Shown: piece after piece, positions 33,682 to 45,854 of the stretch
Position numbering within the stretch: the stretch's first letter is position 1
Layout of the letters: each line of letters starts with the position of its first letter
Assembly: GCA_019055375.1 (NCBI GenBank)
Contig: JAHQIW010004478.1
Span: 39,620-103,619, forward strand
DNA: 64,000 nucleotides
Direction of reading: 5' to 3'
Source: Parelaphostrongylus tenuis
Taxonomy: Eukaryota > Nematoda > Chromadorea > Rhabditida > Metastrongylidae
Program-made: the position numbers and the translations under genes
The notes under the pieces: generated by a model
Database searches by the model: none
What the model was told of the DNA's origin: nothing
The model's input: only the letters and a program-made list of their open reading frames with translations

Positions 33682-34618
33682 CTAGACTGGCAACGGCTCA
33701 AAACGTGATGTATCCTTGTCAAAATATATCATTTTGAACTGGGTTCATAAAAGAGAGTTGAATGGAGAGAAGTAGTTGGATCGTGTAATCTACGGGTAAC
33801 AAGTGAAGAGCACAGGCAGTGCGTTGATGAGAACTGGCGAAGGCTTTCCAAGGATTCCGGTCTTATCTTGTGTAAATCACATACTTTTATCTTCACCAAT
33901 CGAAACCACGTGTCGAATCTTGAAAGATAGACTCGGTGAAATGACATATTCACCTATTTTGTTTCACGTGACGGCAAGAAAGCAGTGAGGATATCTGAGT
34001 AGTGATCGGAAATGATTCTCTACATTGCATTTGTGAAAAACGCCTATGAATAAGATTGCTCTAATTGAGGACATCAAAACTCAACGAAGTGACTTTTGAC
34101 TGTAGGGTCTGCGGCAGTGAAGGCTGGTCAAAGGCGGCCCACTCATCCATATCGTTTCTTCCAGTGAAAAAACACTCTGAGACTGATCAGTAAAGTGCCA
34201 AAGTATCTATTATCAAATGTCTCGGACGGAAAGTTCTGCTTCTTTTTCAGCAGGTGATTTTCTCTTTTACAATATTTTCATAATCACAATAGCGCAGCTG
34301 TAATCCAACGTTCCGTTGATTGTAGTACTCCTACTTCTTTTACATTCGACTGTTTTATAGGCCGGGGGAGCCGTCACCGAGTGATTGTAATGCTCGTCGC
34401 GGCGCCTTGCTCAACCACTCTTTATGACGTTTCAACAAAAGAAAAAAAAAACGAAATGAATGCTAGAAGTACTAGGCTCCGCACAATGAAAAAATCGCCA
34501 TGGTGATGGATTAAGTAAAGTGCTTGAGAAAAAGTTGTTTGGACCTCTCTTGAGGTAACGTATATCCTGATAACATATCTTTAGTCTATCATAAGATCTG
34601 TTGCGGCACTTATGCAGG

Positions 34619-34658
34619 GATAGGCACGCGTTTCGCATTCCAGCCTCATCAGTAGCAC
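34619..34658 (-). ncRNA. Degenerate hammerhead motif
   Basis: The minus strand reads GTGCTA, CTGATGA, 11 poorly paired bases, GAAACGCGTGCC. The expected U of the cleavage triplet is C and stem II is weak. Downstream the minus strand shares AAGATATGTTATC with the 46.4 kb motif, so both come from one element family. Confidence 0.5.
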
Positions 34659-34699
34659 GCGCTGCTCTTTCGAATTTCGACCAATCTTAGGCCAGTGCC

Positions 34700-35210
34700 A
34701 TCTTTGCTCATTCAATTAGAAATTTTTTCCTTGTTTTGAAAGAGAAACTATAAATGAAAAGTATGAATTTTCTAGAAAAAGATTTTAAGTACTTATATTT
34801 TGCCATGAATACGAATAAACCAATCATTATTATGATCACTTTGATGGAATTTAGGAGGCCAGAACGTCCCAGTTGCTTCCTAGAGTGACTCAGTATCCTT
34901 CAGAATTGTGAACTATAGATGGAGAAATCACGTTATTTCTAATAAAAAAACAACCTTACTGAAGTCTGTTCTATCATATTTGAGCATTTGCTGATTCAGA
35001 AATCCCATTTATTGTTGAAGAAAGTAAGAAATTTATGAGAGAACTACCATGCTAACCTTGGGAGAGCGCGCCGGCAGCCTCTCTTCGTAGCCGTCCGAAC
35101 TGCCCGATAGCCGAAAATGGCGCGGTCCGCAAAAGGATATATATGCATACGTATGTGCAAAAATACGCGAGCGTTCATACATATGCATGTGTATATGTAT
35201 GCATATAAGG
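34700..35210. other. Non-coding; alternating purine-pyrimidine tract at the end
   Basis: 35,140-35,210 is rich in ATATGCATACGTATG-type alternation and small palindromes. No gene seen. Confidence 0.5.
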
Positions 35211-35215
35211 AGAAC

Positions 35216-35450
35216 ATGTGCCGAGTGGTTAGAGGTGCTTTGAGTCGCAAACATCGATGATCGCTATCGCGCCCGTGCTGACCAAGCAATCCATCCCTCC
35301 AGTATGGTTGATTGATATCAGGCTGGTCGCAGACTTGTCTGGAGGAATAACCAACGCTGACTCGGTACAATGATAGACCACCGCTAGTCACTGTGAATGT
35401 CAGACATGCATCCAATCACTTCAAAAGAAGTTAAAATTGAACTCGAATGC
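35216..35450 (+). repeat. tRNA-derived SINE, copy 2
   Basis: The head has a Leu/Ser-type A box (GTGCCGAGTGGTTAGAGG) and the body matches 3,925-4,115: ACCAAGCAATCCATCCCTCC, GACCACCGCTAGTCACTGTG and GCATCCAATCACTTCAA. The tRNA head differs from copy 1 more than the body does. Confidence 0.6.
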
Positions 35451-35479
35451 ATCGCACAGCAGTTTCATTTTACACTCTT

Positions 35480-36320
35480 ATAGCAGTGTCACGATGTCAT
35501 AACTATATGACGAATGATGCTGAGAGAAAAGTGTGAACCGCCAAATGTTACCTAATAGCTCTCAGCTTGACAAGGTTCAACACTGATATGTGTACAACTG
35601 ACGAAAGCTGTCAACGGTTAGTTGCTAAGAACTGCTATGCTTTATATCAAAGAAACAGGCTATCAGGCGGTAGTCTCGTTGATCAAAGCCATGCGCGTTT
35701 TGTTGAGTTTGACCTCCCTCATTAGTGGCCCACGCCCTACACTATCCCTACTTTATAGCAGCAATGGAGAAACTTATGTGGTATAGCACTAGTCCACAAA
35801 GTGAGACCAGTCGATGTCTTATGCTGTGTTGTTCTCGAAACCTCACGTAGTGATCATTCACTATGTTACATATAATAAGTATTTCTTAATAATCAGGAAC
35901 GTATATGAGCAAGCAAATAAATATCTGGAGATCTTCGTTCTGTTGATCACTTTGCACAATAGGATTAAGCCTGCAAGAGTAGAAAACATAAAGTGTCATT
36001 CAACTTTGTAGTCGAATGTCTTTAAAGTACATTATGTGTTGATTAACATCCTTTTCGTTTTCAGTGTTTTCGAGATTTCGCTCAAAAGAATCTAATCTAA
36101 TAGCACATTCAGATATAATAAAATAAATTAGCTTAGTAAAGAGCGATGTTTGACATACGTCCTTTAGTATATTTTGGTATGGAAAATCGCCATGTTATTA
36201 CACCTTCTTTATTCAAATGAAGCCCTAAGGAATTTTCCTTACACCTAGCCTTGTTATTTTCCTCTCCATCAGAGCAACGATGGCCTCAGTCGACAGCCCA
36301 CGGCAATTGTTTTTTTTGCG
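35480..36320. other. Non-coding; worn hammerhead-bearing fragment near 35,690-35,790
   Basis: 35,690-35,790 aligns, diverged, with 52,845-52,960 (GACCTCCCTCATTAGTGGCC against the CTCATCAGTGACC region), so a fragment of that element family is present. The ribozyme core there is destroyed. Nothing else found. Confidence 0.45.
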
Positions 36321-36329
36321 ACGATCAAA

Positions 36330-36840
36330 GTGAAATGTCGTACAAATAAATCAACGACATTGATCCGTTATTTTTGGGTTGTTCAACTATTTTTTTGATT
36401 TCCGAAACTTTTGATTGATTATTTGTTATTTGTTTAAAAAGAGCAGCAAGTCAACAGTAAATGACCATAATCATCAATGATAGCGACTATTTGCTGAGCA
36501 AGGATTCGTTGAATTCCTCACAAAAAAAAATGAGGCTAGCTATCAGAGAAGTCACTGAGATCTGTTTTGAGGTGGTTGTAGTCTTGAATTTTGCCGCTCC
36601 CGGATGTTGCCTCAGGGCGTCAAGAGATGGCAGTCCGATTAAACATTATAAGGGCTATGTGCAAATGTGCACCTTGGTCCACACCAGTTCCTCAAAAATG
36701 TAGTAAGTTGACTATCCAATGTAGGGTCGGGTGTTTTCTGAAGAAGGACAACATCAAATCGTTCCGAGCTCTCCTCTCGCACTTCTGCGGCCAACTTCTG
36801 CAACTGATCCCCGCAGACATCGGCACTGAATGTCTGCGTT
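36330..36840 (-). repeat. Repeat family A, inverted partial copy
   Basis: It is the reverse complement of about 14,690-15,190, including the GCTCCCGGATGTTGC and GGGTTGTTC boxes and the AATTCCTCACAAAAAAA stretch. Confidence 0.75.
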
Positions 36841-36849
36841 TCGTGAATA

Positions 36850-38290
36850 TACCGACAAACAGTGAACTAATGAATGTCTAGCACATGTTTCGACATTCTT
36901 CACCAGTGTTTCAAATATAAGGAGTGGCTTCTGTCCTAACATGTTGAGGACGGTTTTACATGTGACTGATGTCTGCGCTTGGAAAAAACCAATTCGCTGT
37001 TCAGCTGAAAATTTTTCAAATAAAATTACAAGAGGCAGTAAGCTGCGAAACCCCTTAATGGAATACTATGCAGCAAACTTTGGATAACTTTATGAAATGT
37101 ATATGCTCACATGGCATTCGACGAAACTTTTATGTAAACCTCACACCATACCTCGATACAAATCTTGCGACCTGTGCTAGGTACATTATTACCTATGCAA
37201 TACTCTGGGCGGCTTGTCTGGAATAGTTGATTGAAAGCACAAAAAATAATTATACGGCGATTGTTTCAAATGAAGCTCTCTACTGTGCGATCCATAAACT
37301 CTCTTAATCGTCCTTTCTGCCATTCTTATGAGAACATTTCCTGAGTCTCAAGGACTCGAGGAAGGCATAATTCGTCAAAACGTCGGCGATACTACTTTCA
37401 TTGTGCTGTACTATTAGTGTACTCAATAAACTACATTAAAAGTCTTGAACCTTCTTAACAAGAAAAACTTGTGAGAATAGACCAATGCAAAGGTTATTAG
37501 ATAGCTGGTCTTGGACACTGGTTGAAATTCGCTGAGCCAGTACAATATCGTTTTAAATGCTCGGAGGGATATTGTGAAGAAACTGTTCGATCTTCAGTGA
37601 ATCAATCAAAACGAAGCGAACTGATACAATGCGAACTGCTTCAACACGAAACTGTTATTACACGGAAGTGTTTGTTCAGCTTGCATTAGCGTTTAAAAAA
37701 AAACTCAAAAACCCAAGCGAATATATGATTTTACAGCGCCCTTGAAATATTTATAAATAAAATGTGCTGAAAATATATAATATATAATACATATAATAAT
37801 ATAACATATGTACAATATGTTTAAAAAAATAAATGCTTGCCAAAGGAAAAAATTACCTAAGACGCTGAGTAATGCACAAAACTTTCGACATTCAGAGGGA
37901 GTTTGTTGCTGCGTTTCTACTCATAACGTGAAATCGCGTGGCAGCATATGATTGTAGGCGAGAGCTTAGATTTTCGATTGACCACTCAAACACTCCTCTA
38001 GAAATTTCCTGTTCAGTGCAGGAGATTGCCTTAAGAATTTGTCACCGCTTAACTTATAAGTACAAATTTTTCTTTCACACTCAAGCATCTTTCGCTGGAC
38101 AGAGGTTTCATTCAGACTTTCAATAATGATTCAATAGCACAAATTTAAGCAACCTCAATGAAAAGCTTGGTTTGTCAAAAGGACGTTTTAATGCGTTGTC
38201 ACAGCTAAAAGATTATTGAGTTCCACACACAGCGCCGTGTCGATCGCGCAGCGCTATTTACATTTGGCGTGCTGTGCGCGACGAGTGTAA
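36850..38290. other. Non-coding; dispersed repeat and AT-rich patch
   Basis: 37,520-37,700 resembles 7,220-7,390. 37,765-37,830 is an AT-rich low-complexity stretch (ATATAATATATAATACATA). No gene seen. Confidence 0.45.
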
Positions 38291-38299
38291 GACTCAATA

Positions 38300-39500
38300 T
38301 TTTTTTAGTCGTTAACGACGCAGTAAAAAGTGTTTCTCCAGCTCGTAAGGAGACTTGTTCTCGAAAACAAGCACACCGTTTGGATTCTCGATATTTGAGC
38401 AATCGACTGATTTAGCGGCGACGGCTTGATGACAATGTTGCAGTATAAATACACATAGCGGGGGAAAGTATACGCGCAGCATGTGAAAGCAATCTTAATT
38501 TCAGTGTTGCAGGACAATAAAAAGTTTTCTTGGAAAGCCAAAAACACTATTAAATTTGCCAAAATTTGTCCTATCTAGTGAATGCTGATTTTATTGAGGA
38601 GAAGCCTTTCTGATCGGAAGATGCTTGAGTGTAGAATAACATTTCCTTTTTACCTGTCCTAGTGTAATATGATGACCTTTCAAAAATAAAAAACACTTTT
38701 CAAATTTCTAAATCTAAGCCGTCGAATGACTAATAAAGTGTATGGAAAAGCGGAAAATAGTTTTTTGAATAATGGATGTAATTGCGAAAGTATCGTATAA
38801 TACACAATGATGAACGCGCCATATTCCTACATTTACTCGAGCTACATATCAGAATTACCTCCACATAGACCTCTTACAAATGTGTTAGTTGTAAAAGATA
38901 TGCTCACAAGCTACGTTCTCGCAAGATAGGCGGTACAAATGCACAATTGCGATTGGAAGTTTGTTTTATTTTTTACAAAGACGTAGTAAATAGCTGAAAA
39001 ACGAAGGATTTCAAAGACGTAATAGCTAATTGTATTTTAAAAAAAACCTTTGTACAAGGTTCATAAGTAATACTTGCATTCTTTCTGCAACGATAGATAC
39101 CTATGACGTATAAATTCCATCTGCAATTGCCAATAACCACCCATGATGTCCAGGCGACGTGGTAGCATTTTAGACGTGAAACATGAAGTTCTTTTCACTT
39201 TTGCTGCGGAATTTAGCAACCTTTAAAAAAACTAATTTCATCATCAGTTTCCTCGAGATTTGAGCTATCTAATGAGTATTAAAATCTTAGTTATGAGCCA
39301 TATATCAACCCCACCCGGAGCAAATGAAAGAACTGAATGTGAAAAGAATGTTATTCTCGCTGTTACAACGTAGTAAGAAGCTGTTCACCAAGGCTAAACA
39401 GGTTTTGGAATCGCAGAAATTTCGAATGATAACCAAATACCTAAGAAAAAACCTTCATGCAGCGAGAAAGGCCTTCATGCAGTCGTGTACCCGAGCTGAT
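38300..39500 (+). repeat. Repeat family A, copy 3, diverged
   Basis: It aligns in order with 19,960-21,120 (CTCGATATTTGAGC, TTTCAGTGTTG, ATGATGAACGCGC, GGTACAAATGCACAATTG, GTGTACCCGAGCTG). More diverged than copies 1 and 2. It joins family R at about 39,510. Confidence 0.7.
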
Positions 39501-39509
39501 ACACGTCGC

Positions 39510-41000
39510 CTTATGGGGGAATAACACGTCGATAACGATGTTGAAATCTGCGCTGTACGCGAGCCGTCGCGCGAGGTTATAATGGCGTTGTGGTAGTATT
39601 CCAATGAGTGATTTTTTATCGCCATTAAAGGGAATACTGCCACCAGTAAATGGAAAAATATGATAGAAGGGGCATTGATAGAGCTTCAATAGTCGCGTTT
39701 CCTCCTAAACCCCGTATTTCAAGATTTATCTTTATTTTCCATGCTGACAATTTCGAGTTCTCACTTCGTCGCAAACGAATAATAATTGAACAAGCAATTA
39801 CTTCAGATCTCACTCTTTCCGGGAGCGTATGCTGACCGTTGCACCACTGACGCTTGTTTTGCACAGCACTCTTTTTACGCTGCAAAGAGCTGCCCCGCCA
39901 GACCGTAAACGGTTGGCTTTTCACAGATAACGCATTGCAGCGTAAAAGAGTGTTGAGCGAAACGAGCGTCGGTGGTGCAACGGTTAACATACGCTCCCGT
40001 AAAGAGTGAAATCTGTGTTCAGATCCCGGCTGACGCATGTTTTTGCACAGGACTCCACATTACCGGGTATGATTTTTTATTATTCGCATTTATTCTGTAC
40101 TCCGACCACATTCTACTGAGGTGATTTTGACACTACATTCTTACCATTCACGCCCACTACGTACTCCTAACAGCTGATTGCCTTTAAGACGAATTCATGC
40201 TCCCGATCAGATTTCCATCTCACCTGACAACATCATTGTGACCACATCCAGGTCGTTGTAGGCGTCCAACAGTTAAACACAGATCTTGTTGCCCAACTGC
40301 TTCCAATGGATATCGTTTCCACCAATTTGAAGAATCCCTCCACTACATGATTTGTTTCGGGTTCCACCTAACCCGTTCAGACAAAAAATTGAATTTTCCT
40401 AGTTTTTCATAAGATATCGATGGAATTAATCTTTTCTTACACACAAGCCTTGTAAATCTACGTGTTATCTATAATGTACAGATGCAAGGAGGAGTCGGAT
40501 ACATTTCGTTACGGAACATCTTTGAGCAAAAAGCGAATTGCGTCTAAATGAATATTTCTAACAGAATTTCTCATGTATCAGGAAAATGTAATGTGGAATG
40601 TGCAGTGTCTGCGAAGACTCATTCCATACTGCTCACTACTCGATCACATGGTATTCACTGTCGTCGGATATCTCGCCATCGGAATGAGCAGACTGCAAGT
40701 CATTTTGATCTTCTCACGCTCCTTTGAATAAAGAGTCTTCGAAATTGCATCTAATACTAAACGGTGTTTTATCCAATCCCACTAAACTACGAAGGTGCAC
40801 TGATGAAGAGGTAATCGGTGAGCGATCAATGGTGTCATCACCCAAGATCTTGCCTTAGTCTTTAAAGACAACGGAAAATGTTTAATACGACTTGTGATCA
40901 AGTGCAGGAACCAATCAACTCCTGCAAACTGCGCAACCCCATGTTTCGAATTTTTTGTGGGACAGACAGCTGTCTCACTTTTACAAGATGTACGATAGAA
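39510..41000 (+). repeat. Composite repeat family R, copy 3
   Basis: It matches family R copy 2 on both sides and includes the tRNA-like fold-back element at 39,803-40,036. It ends at a GTGGGACAGAC box like copy 1 at 2,970-2,980. Confidence 0.65.
39803..40036. mobile_element. Fold-back element with opposed tRNA-like arms, copy 3
   Basis: The left arm (39,803-39,853, minus) keeps the D and anticodon half; the right arm (39,966-40,036, plus) is a whole tRNA-like unit with A box TGGTGCAACGG and a damaged B box (TGTTCAGATCCC). The arms are joined by a palindromic spacer (CTCTTTTTACGCTGCAA facing TTGCAGCGTAAAAGAG), so the whole would fold into one long hairpin. Confidence 0.7.
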
Positions 41001-41476
41001 ATGAGCAGTAAGAGTTGGAAGTAAATTCGTCTTTGTAGCTTTTGTGACTAAGTGAAGTCAGGAGCATTTGAGATCTAGCGTTTTCCTTGATAAAAGGTCG
41101 CTAACTTGCAACAATGAAGTGTTACTACCGTCAAAATTTAACCATATAACTGCCAGTGGAAACTTCAGTATAGTTCAAATAATGGCTAATTATCTTGGAA
41201 AGAGGTATGCTTTTTTCTCGCGTTGATATTATGCACTGAAAAAGCTTTTCACAAATCAAAATCAGTATAAAATTTCTACCTTTTAGCTGTCGAATGACTA
41301 CTTATAGTCCACTAAACTGGTGCAAAGTAAGTGTACTTTTGGAGGAGGTGCTCTCAAATTTGATCAATGCAAAGTCTGTTGCTGCTTAATCCGGCTGCAT
41401 ATTAAAACTCTGTTCATATAATTCCTAAATTTCTTCTTTAAGCCAAACACAAGGTGTTACATTGATCTTTATTTGA

Positions 41477-41513
41477 CAGCTGATGTTTCGGCAGTTCGCC
41501 TTCTTCAGAGCCG
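41477..41513 (-). ncRNA. Hammerhead-like motif at PLE 3' end
   Basis: The minus strand reads CGGCT, CTGAAGA, extra A, stem GGC/GCC with loop GAACT, GAAAC, ATC, AGCTG. Stem I is 5 bp with one wobble. The unpaired extra base after the core is shared with the motif at 1,441. Confidence 0.5.
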
Positions 41514-42520
41514 GGAAACGTCAAATTGTCCGCAATCCAATCAGTCAAACACCTCCATTACTCCTTTAGAAAAAATCACCAGACCTAGATTTCAATCGCA
41601 TCAAGCACAAAATCAACTCTCACATACCCACCACTTTTTAAATGTGTTCCACTGAATGATTCAAGTGGAGATCACCGGAAGGAGATCACATAGGCTCGCA
41701 ATACACCCTACCTATCGAATCAATAGTCTTATATACTGACCCATTTCACGGGTGATTACGAGGCATTCCTCTCTGCGGTTTATAGTTAAATTGGTGGTGC
41801 TAATCCAAAGTGCTTCCAAAATTTATCGCGCTGATGTCCTATGTTTCTGCACAAGGATGGTGACTTCGATCCCAAAATGAACTCCGGCGTGTTTCTGTTC
41901 TTTATGCGTCCCTAGCGGGGTGGTCCGTCTACTAAGACTTTTGTCAGCTAGGTGTTCTTTTATGCGGGCATGGAGCGGCTTTCCCGTTTCTTCAACATAT
42001 TTATCGCTACGCGCTTTGCAAGAGATTAGGTAGACTGTACCTACGCTCATGCAATCACCATCTCTGCCGTTAGGACATATTTTACAATCTTTCATTATAC
42101 AGAGGACGGTCATATAAGCGGTTGTGAACTAAATGGCGTCTTAGAGTATTCAGTAGTATTTTGATAATAGCCACCGATTGCTCTAAACCTACTTTTTTCA
42201 AACAGCGTTTTATAGCTGCAGCAATCTCATTTGAAAAGAACGGGAAGATAAACGGAACTTTCCTTTCGTTCGAGTTTTCGTTCGGAGGCGTACTCTTTCC
42301 TCTGAACCTAAGTCGAGGGGTTACAAATTCGTATCCATTAGAAGTGGCTATTCCCCGAGCCAGTTTCACGGATTCTATTTTCTGCTCCTCCCCGCTACAT
42401 ACGTTGGCTGTTGTATAACACTTTTTTACTAGCGCCTTTTTCGTATGTGAGGGATAAGAAAAGAAATAGTGAACCAGGATATTCTTATTACTTGGATTTC
42501 GGTACCACTTTGTTAAGTAG
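41477..42520 (-). pseudogene. Penelope-like element relic: linker and GIY-YIG nuclease
   Basis: The minus-strand frames at 42,082-42,369 and 41,823-42,113 form one protein broken by a frameshift near 42,100. Part 1 has LARGIATSNGYEFVTPRLRF and FFSNEIAAAIKRCLKKVGLE. Part 2 has CKICPNGRDGDCMSVG then the nuclease domain with VYLISC, KYVEETGKPLHARIKEHL and TPLGTHKEQKHAG, the usual GIY-YIG positions being partly changed. PLE nuclease cuts target DNA for insertion. No RT domain is upstream; about 1 kb of a normal 2.5-3 kb element remains. Confidence 0.8.
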
Positions 42521-42529
42521 CCGCTCTCA

Positions 42530-43280
42530 ATTTTCTCTCTTCACTTTTCCACTAACAGCGTGCTTCATGAGTTCGTACCTCTAATGATATTTGGAACAGA
42601 CTTCGTTCTATACTTCCATAGCCACAAATATTTTGTTATCTCGTATATTGCGCTTTGGAGTTTATCAAGGCGGTTTTTATCACTGGACATGGACACAAAT
42701 TGAGGGCATTTGTTCCCAAAATACGCAGATTTCGAATCAAAACGTAAGAATTTTTGGTAAAACTAGGAATTCTTTCGTTGGAGATAAGTTTGCAGAAGTC
42801 CCTTTGTTCATACTGAATTTTTCTGCAGAGAATAAATATGGTCAGAATTAACATTTCACTACAATTACCAAAAATACGATGTGAAGTCGAAAATATAGCC
42901 CAGTAAAAAGTGACATCTCTCAAACTATCGAATGCTCATGAAAATATGAATCAGGAATAAAGAAACAAGTGTAAATAAAAGTTGTGTAAGAGATAGAAAT
43001 ATGTTCGTTTTTCTGAAGGATGTGGTTTTTTGAGGGAACATAGGAGCTTTTTGACATATGGACATTCTTTCTACAAAAAACCTTTACATGTGCCCCTTTT
43101 GTGATATTCCATCATTTGGTAGTGATATTGCCTTCTTAAAACCTAAATTTACCAGATAACTTTTCATATTTCCATTACTGGGTGCGTTGTGGAAAATCCT
43201 GGCGTGCCGTGATTTGATCTTGGTACATATGTACAAGTTGGGTAAGAAGTTTGCGTAAATTTCATTTTGTTAATTTTGTC
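42530..43280. other. Non-coding stretch
   Basis: No supported feature; overlapping frames on both strands near 42,591-42,923 are shadows. Confidence 0.4.
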
Positions 43281-43289
43281 ATTAGTGTG

Positions 43290-44190
43290 ATTTTTAGCAG
43301 TAATGAAGCTACTCGAGTGGGACGAGATGGGCATTCGTGTCGATGAAAAATTCCTGTCACATCTTCGTTTTGCGAGCGACACCGTCATCTTTTCGAAAAG
43401 TGCTAATGAAACAGAGACGATGTTGAAGGAATTAGACGAGGCGGGAATGAAGATCTGAATACGTTTTACTAAGATGAAGACCCAGTTAATTAACCATAGT
43501 GCAATGGTGATCAAATCGAGATTACTGGTTTCTTGATTGCAAAAAACACCTTGTATGTGTATTTAGGCGTTCATTAACTATGGAAAAAGACATGAAAGGG
43601 GAGCTAGGTAGAAGGAAGAGGGTAGCATGGGCCGCATTCGGGCCTCTCAAGGAAGTCAGCGACCGACTAACGGATCCAAAACTCCGTGCTCACCTTTTCG
43701 ATTCAACGATCCTCTCGGTGCTCTGCTCTGCAGCTGATGCGTGGGCTGACACTTCGACTACGTCAAGACTGCTATGAACAACTCACGAGGCGCTTGATCA
43801 ATGTCTTCTCAAATTCAATCGGCGTCCACAACATGTGGCCGGTTTGTGTAGCGCAGATCTTCGAAGTCTATCTCATCTCCGTGACCTAGAAGTCCACACA
43901 TCTATGGCGGAACGAGATGGGCCGATCATATATTGAGAAGAACAGAAAACAGATAGACGAGAAGAACTGTAGAGTGAATTCCACGATAATGTATGTGCTT
44001 TCGAGGACGTCTACGTACACGTCGGGCTGACGTATTCGCCAAAAGAATTACGCAGCTGTACTCGCAGCTGACGATATTTTTAAAATCACGTATGACACTC
44101 GCACCAGCCGTCATGTTCAAATGGACAACCTTTATGGACGACTATCGCGCAGTAAAGGGACGAATGGAATATGTGCCGGGATCGGCGCAA
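43290..44190 (+). pseudogene. RTE reverse transcriptase and C-terminal relic
   Basis: Pieces in several frames: LLEWDEMGIRVDEKFLSHLR then FASDTVIF (the FADD block with the catalytic pair lost), GRRKRVAWAAFGPLKEV, KLRAHLFDSTILSVLCSAAD, and RRADVFAKRI. All align in order with the RTE at 18,290-19,060. Clearly dead. Confidence 0.75.
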
Positions 44191-44199
44191 TTAGTGAAG

Positions 44200-45850
44200 A
44201 CAGACGTCCTAGTAATCCAAGTAAGCAAGTTAATTTCAATTACTTCTGGTAAATAATTTTGATGTTTATTGCTTCAGTGTCAAACATTATGAGAAGACCT
44301 AATAGAATTAGCTAAGACTCTAAGTTTAGGGGTTATCGCAGGAATGTCCTCATAGTTTAGAACGTTTCACGATTTTTCAAAGAATGACTACACCGGAGTC
44401 GAAACATAGATTGTTTGTATTAAATTCATTCATGCAGAAGAGCGTTGTAAGAAAATCAAATCTTTCATTATCCTCCTGGCACACTGATATTTTCCTGACA
44501 ACAAGAATTACAGAATCGAAGATTTGAATTGCGCTGAAGAAATGAGATTAAAGCCATCTTACAAAAGACCTATTTGCAACACGTTCTTTGAAAAGTGACT
44601 GCCCTAAAGAAGGAGACTTGATCGCAGAATGCCCACTTCTCCTCAAAGTGCTTGAAACTTGTCCCAAGTTCTTTTGTTTCATGAATAAAATATTAGATCG
44701 CATATCCATCATCACTGAGGTACTCTTGATAGGAGAAAGAAGCTAAACTTTGATCTTATGATAACACACCCGGTCGTAGAAGACCTTCACGGAGAGATAA
44801 AAGCCGCCAGAAACAACGATGAAAGAACCAATGTAGAGAAATGCCTTTCAGTGTACGAATGCAGTGTACTGCTGTGGAAAAGCTTAATACAACTCTTTTC
44901 TGTATTTTAATTTATGAAAAAAAAATGATTACCTAGGATACTCTCACTAGGACTAAAGTTGCGATGAAGAGCGCGATATAGGTCCCAACACCTGAACTTG
45001 ACAGTTAGTAACCAAGTTTCTAAGTACTGATAGCCAAAAGCGACATAACAGCGACCTCAGAGCCTACATCGCGGCATACATTGGTGGGGGATATTTCAAG
45101 CCAGTGACTCAACCCATTGAGTCTCACTTTCAATCTTCACGCAACAGGCGGCGCTACCACGCGGAGAACACAGCGCGTTACATTGGAAAGTAGTAGTTTT
45201 CTATGAAAGTTGATTTTCTTGCCTGAAGATGTGTTAATCATCAGCAAATGATTGATTATAATAGGAGAGACTTCAGTAAAGCTATTTTAGGTTGAAACAT
45301 ATCGAGATAAAAAAAACAATGAATTGTCTAGTAAATATATTATTGCACATTGCAATGCTATGCCATTTCACGTGAGACATAACAAACTCGCGAGATTAAT
45401 TTACTTCAAGAGTTGGAACTTCTATGTGATTGCAAGAAAAGCCTTGCTTCTTTGTGTTGTAGGTTTTAATTTCTACATCATTCACTTACGCTGTGCTTTG
45501 AATTATTAGCTCTATTATCTCTGTTACTGTCCACTTCCAAAAAGTACTCAAAGAAAGTAAGTCTAAGAAGACTTGTTCCGGCCATGTACTGGAAAGTCCT
45601 TCGATGAAAGTTTCGTCGTGAAGACGTTCATTGTAAGAAATGTGTTTTCAAAATTCGTTTACATAGCATCGTTGAAAGGAAATATGGCGAAAGAATTAAA
45701 GATGTGTCACTTTTACTACAAGATAGCTTTGAAATAGAAAACTAGGGATTTTCAGGCATTTAGGCATTCATTCAACTAGAAATGCATTTCACACGTCACT
45801 CAATAGCGATTTAATTCTCATTAAGATTTTATCACCTACATGCGGAAATT
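44200..45850. other. Non-coding stretch
   Basis: No supported gene or repeat. Confidence 0.35.
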
Positions 45851-45854
45851 CTAT

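Larger units (their letters stand above)
33170..33745. mobile_element. PLE-type terminal arms in inverted orientation, no coding part
   Basis: 33,200-33,345 (minus) and about 33,590-33,725 (plus) are diverged inverted arms. Each carries a hammerhead motif followed by a CTAGAC.TG.CAACGGCTCAAAAC box. The 290-base spacer has no coding remnant. Inverted terminal arms with hammerheads are a known property of PLEs; assignment to that class is by this analogy. Confidence 0.55.

Noticed and set aside
33820..33860. TTGATGAGAACTGGCGAAGG as a worn hammerhead
   Set aside because: The first core base and the GAAA segment are both wrong and stem I is absent.
39625..40038. 137-codon minus frame as a gene
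   Set aside because: It runs through the tRNA-like fold-back element and its flank; a chance open frame.
40800..40835. CTGATGAAGAGG near 40,804 as another hammerhead
   Set aside because: No GAAA core after a stem II and no stem I; the related site at 2,790 has CATGATGAAG, so it is just repeat sequence.
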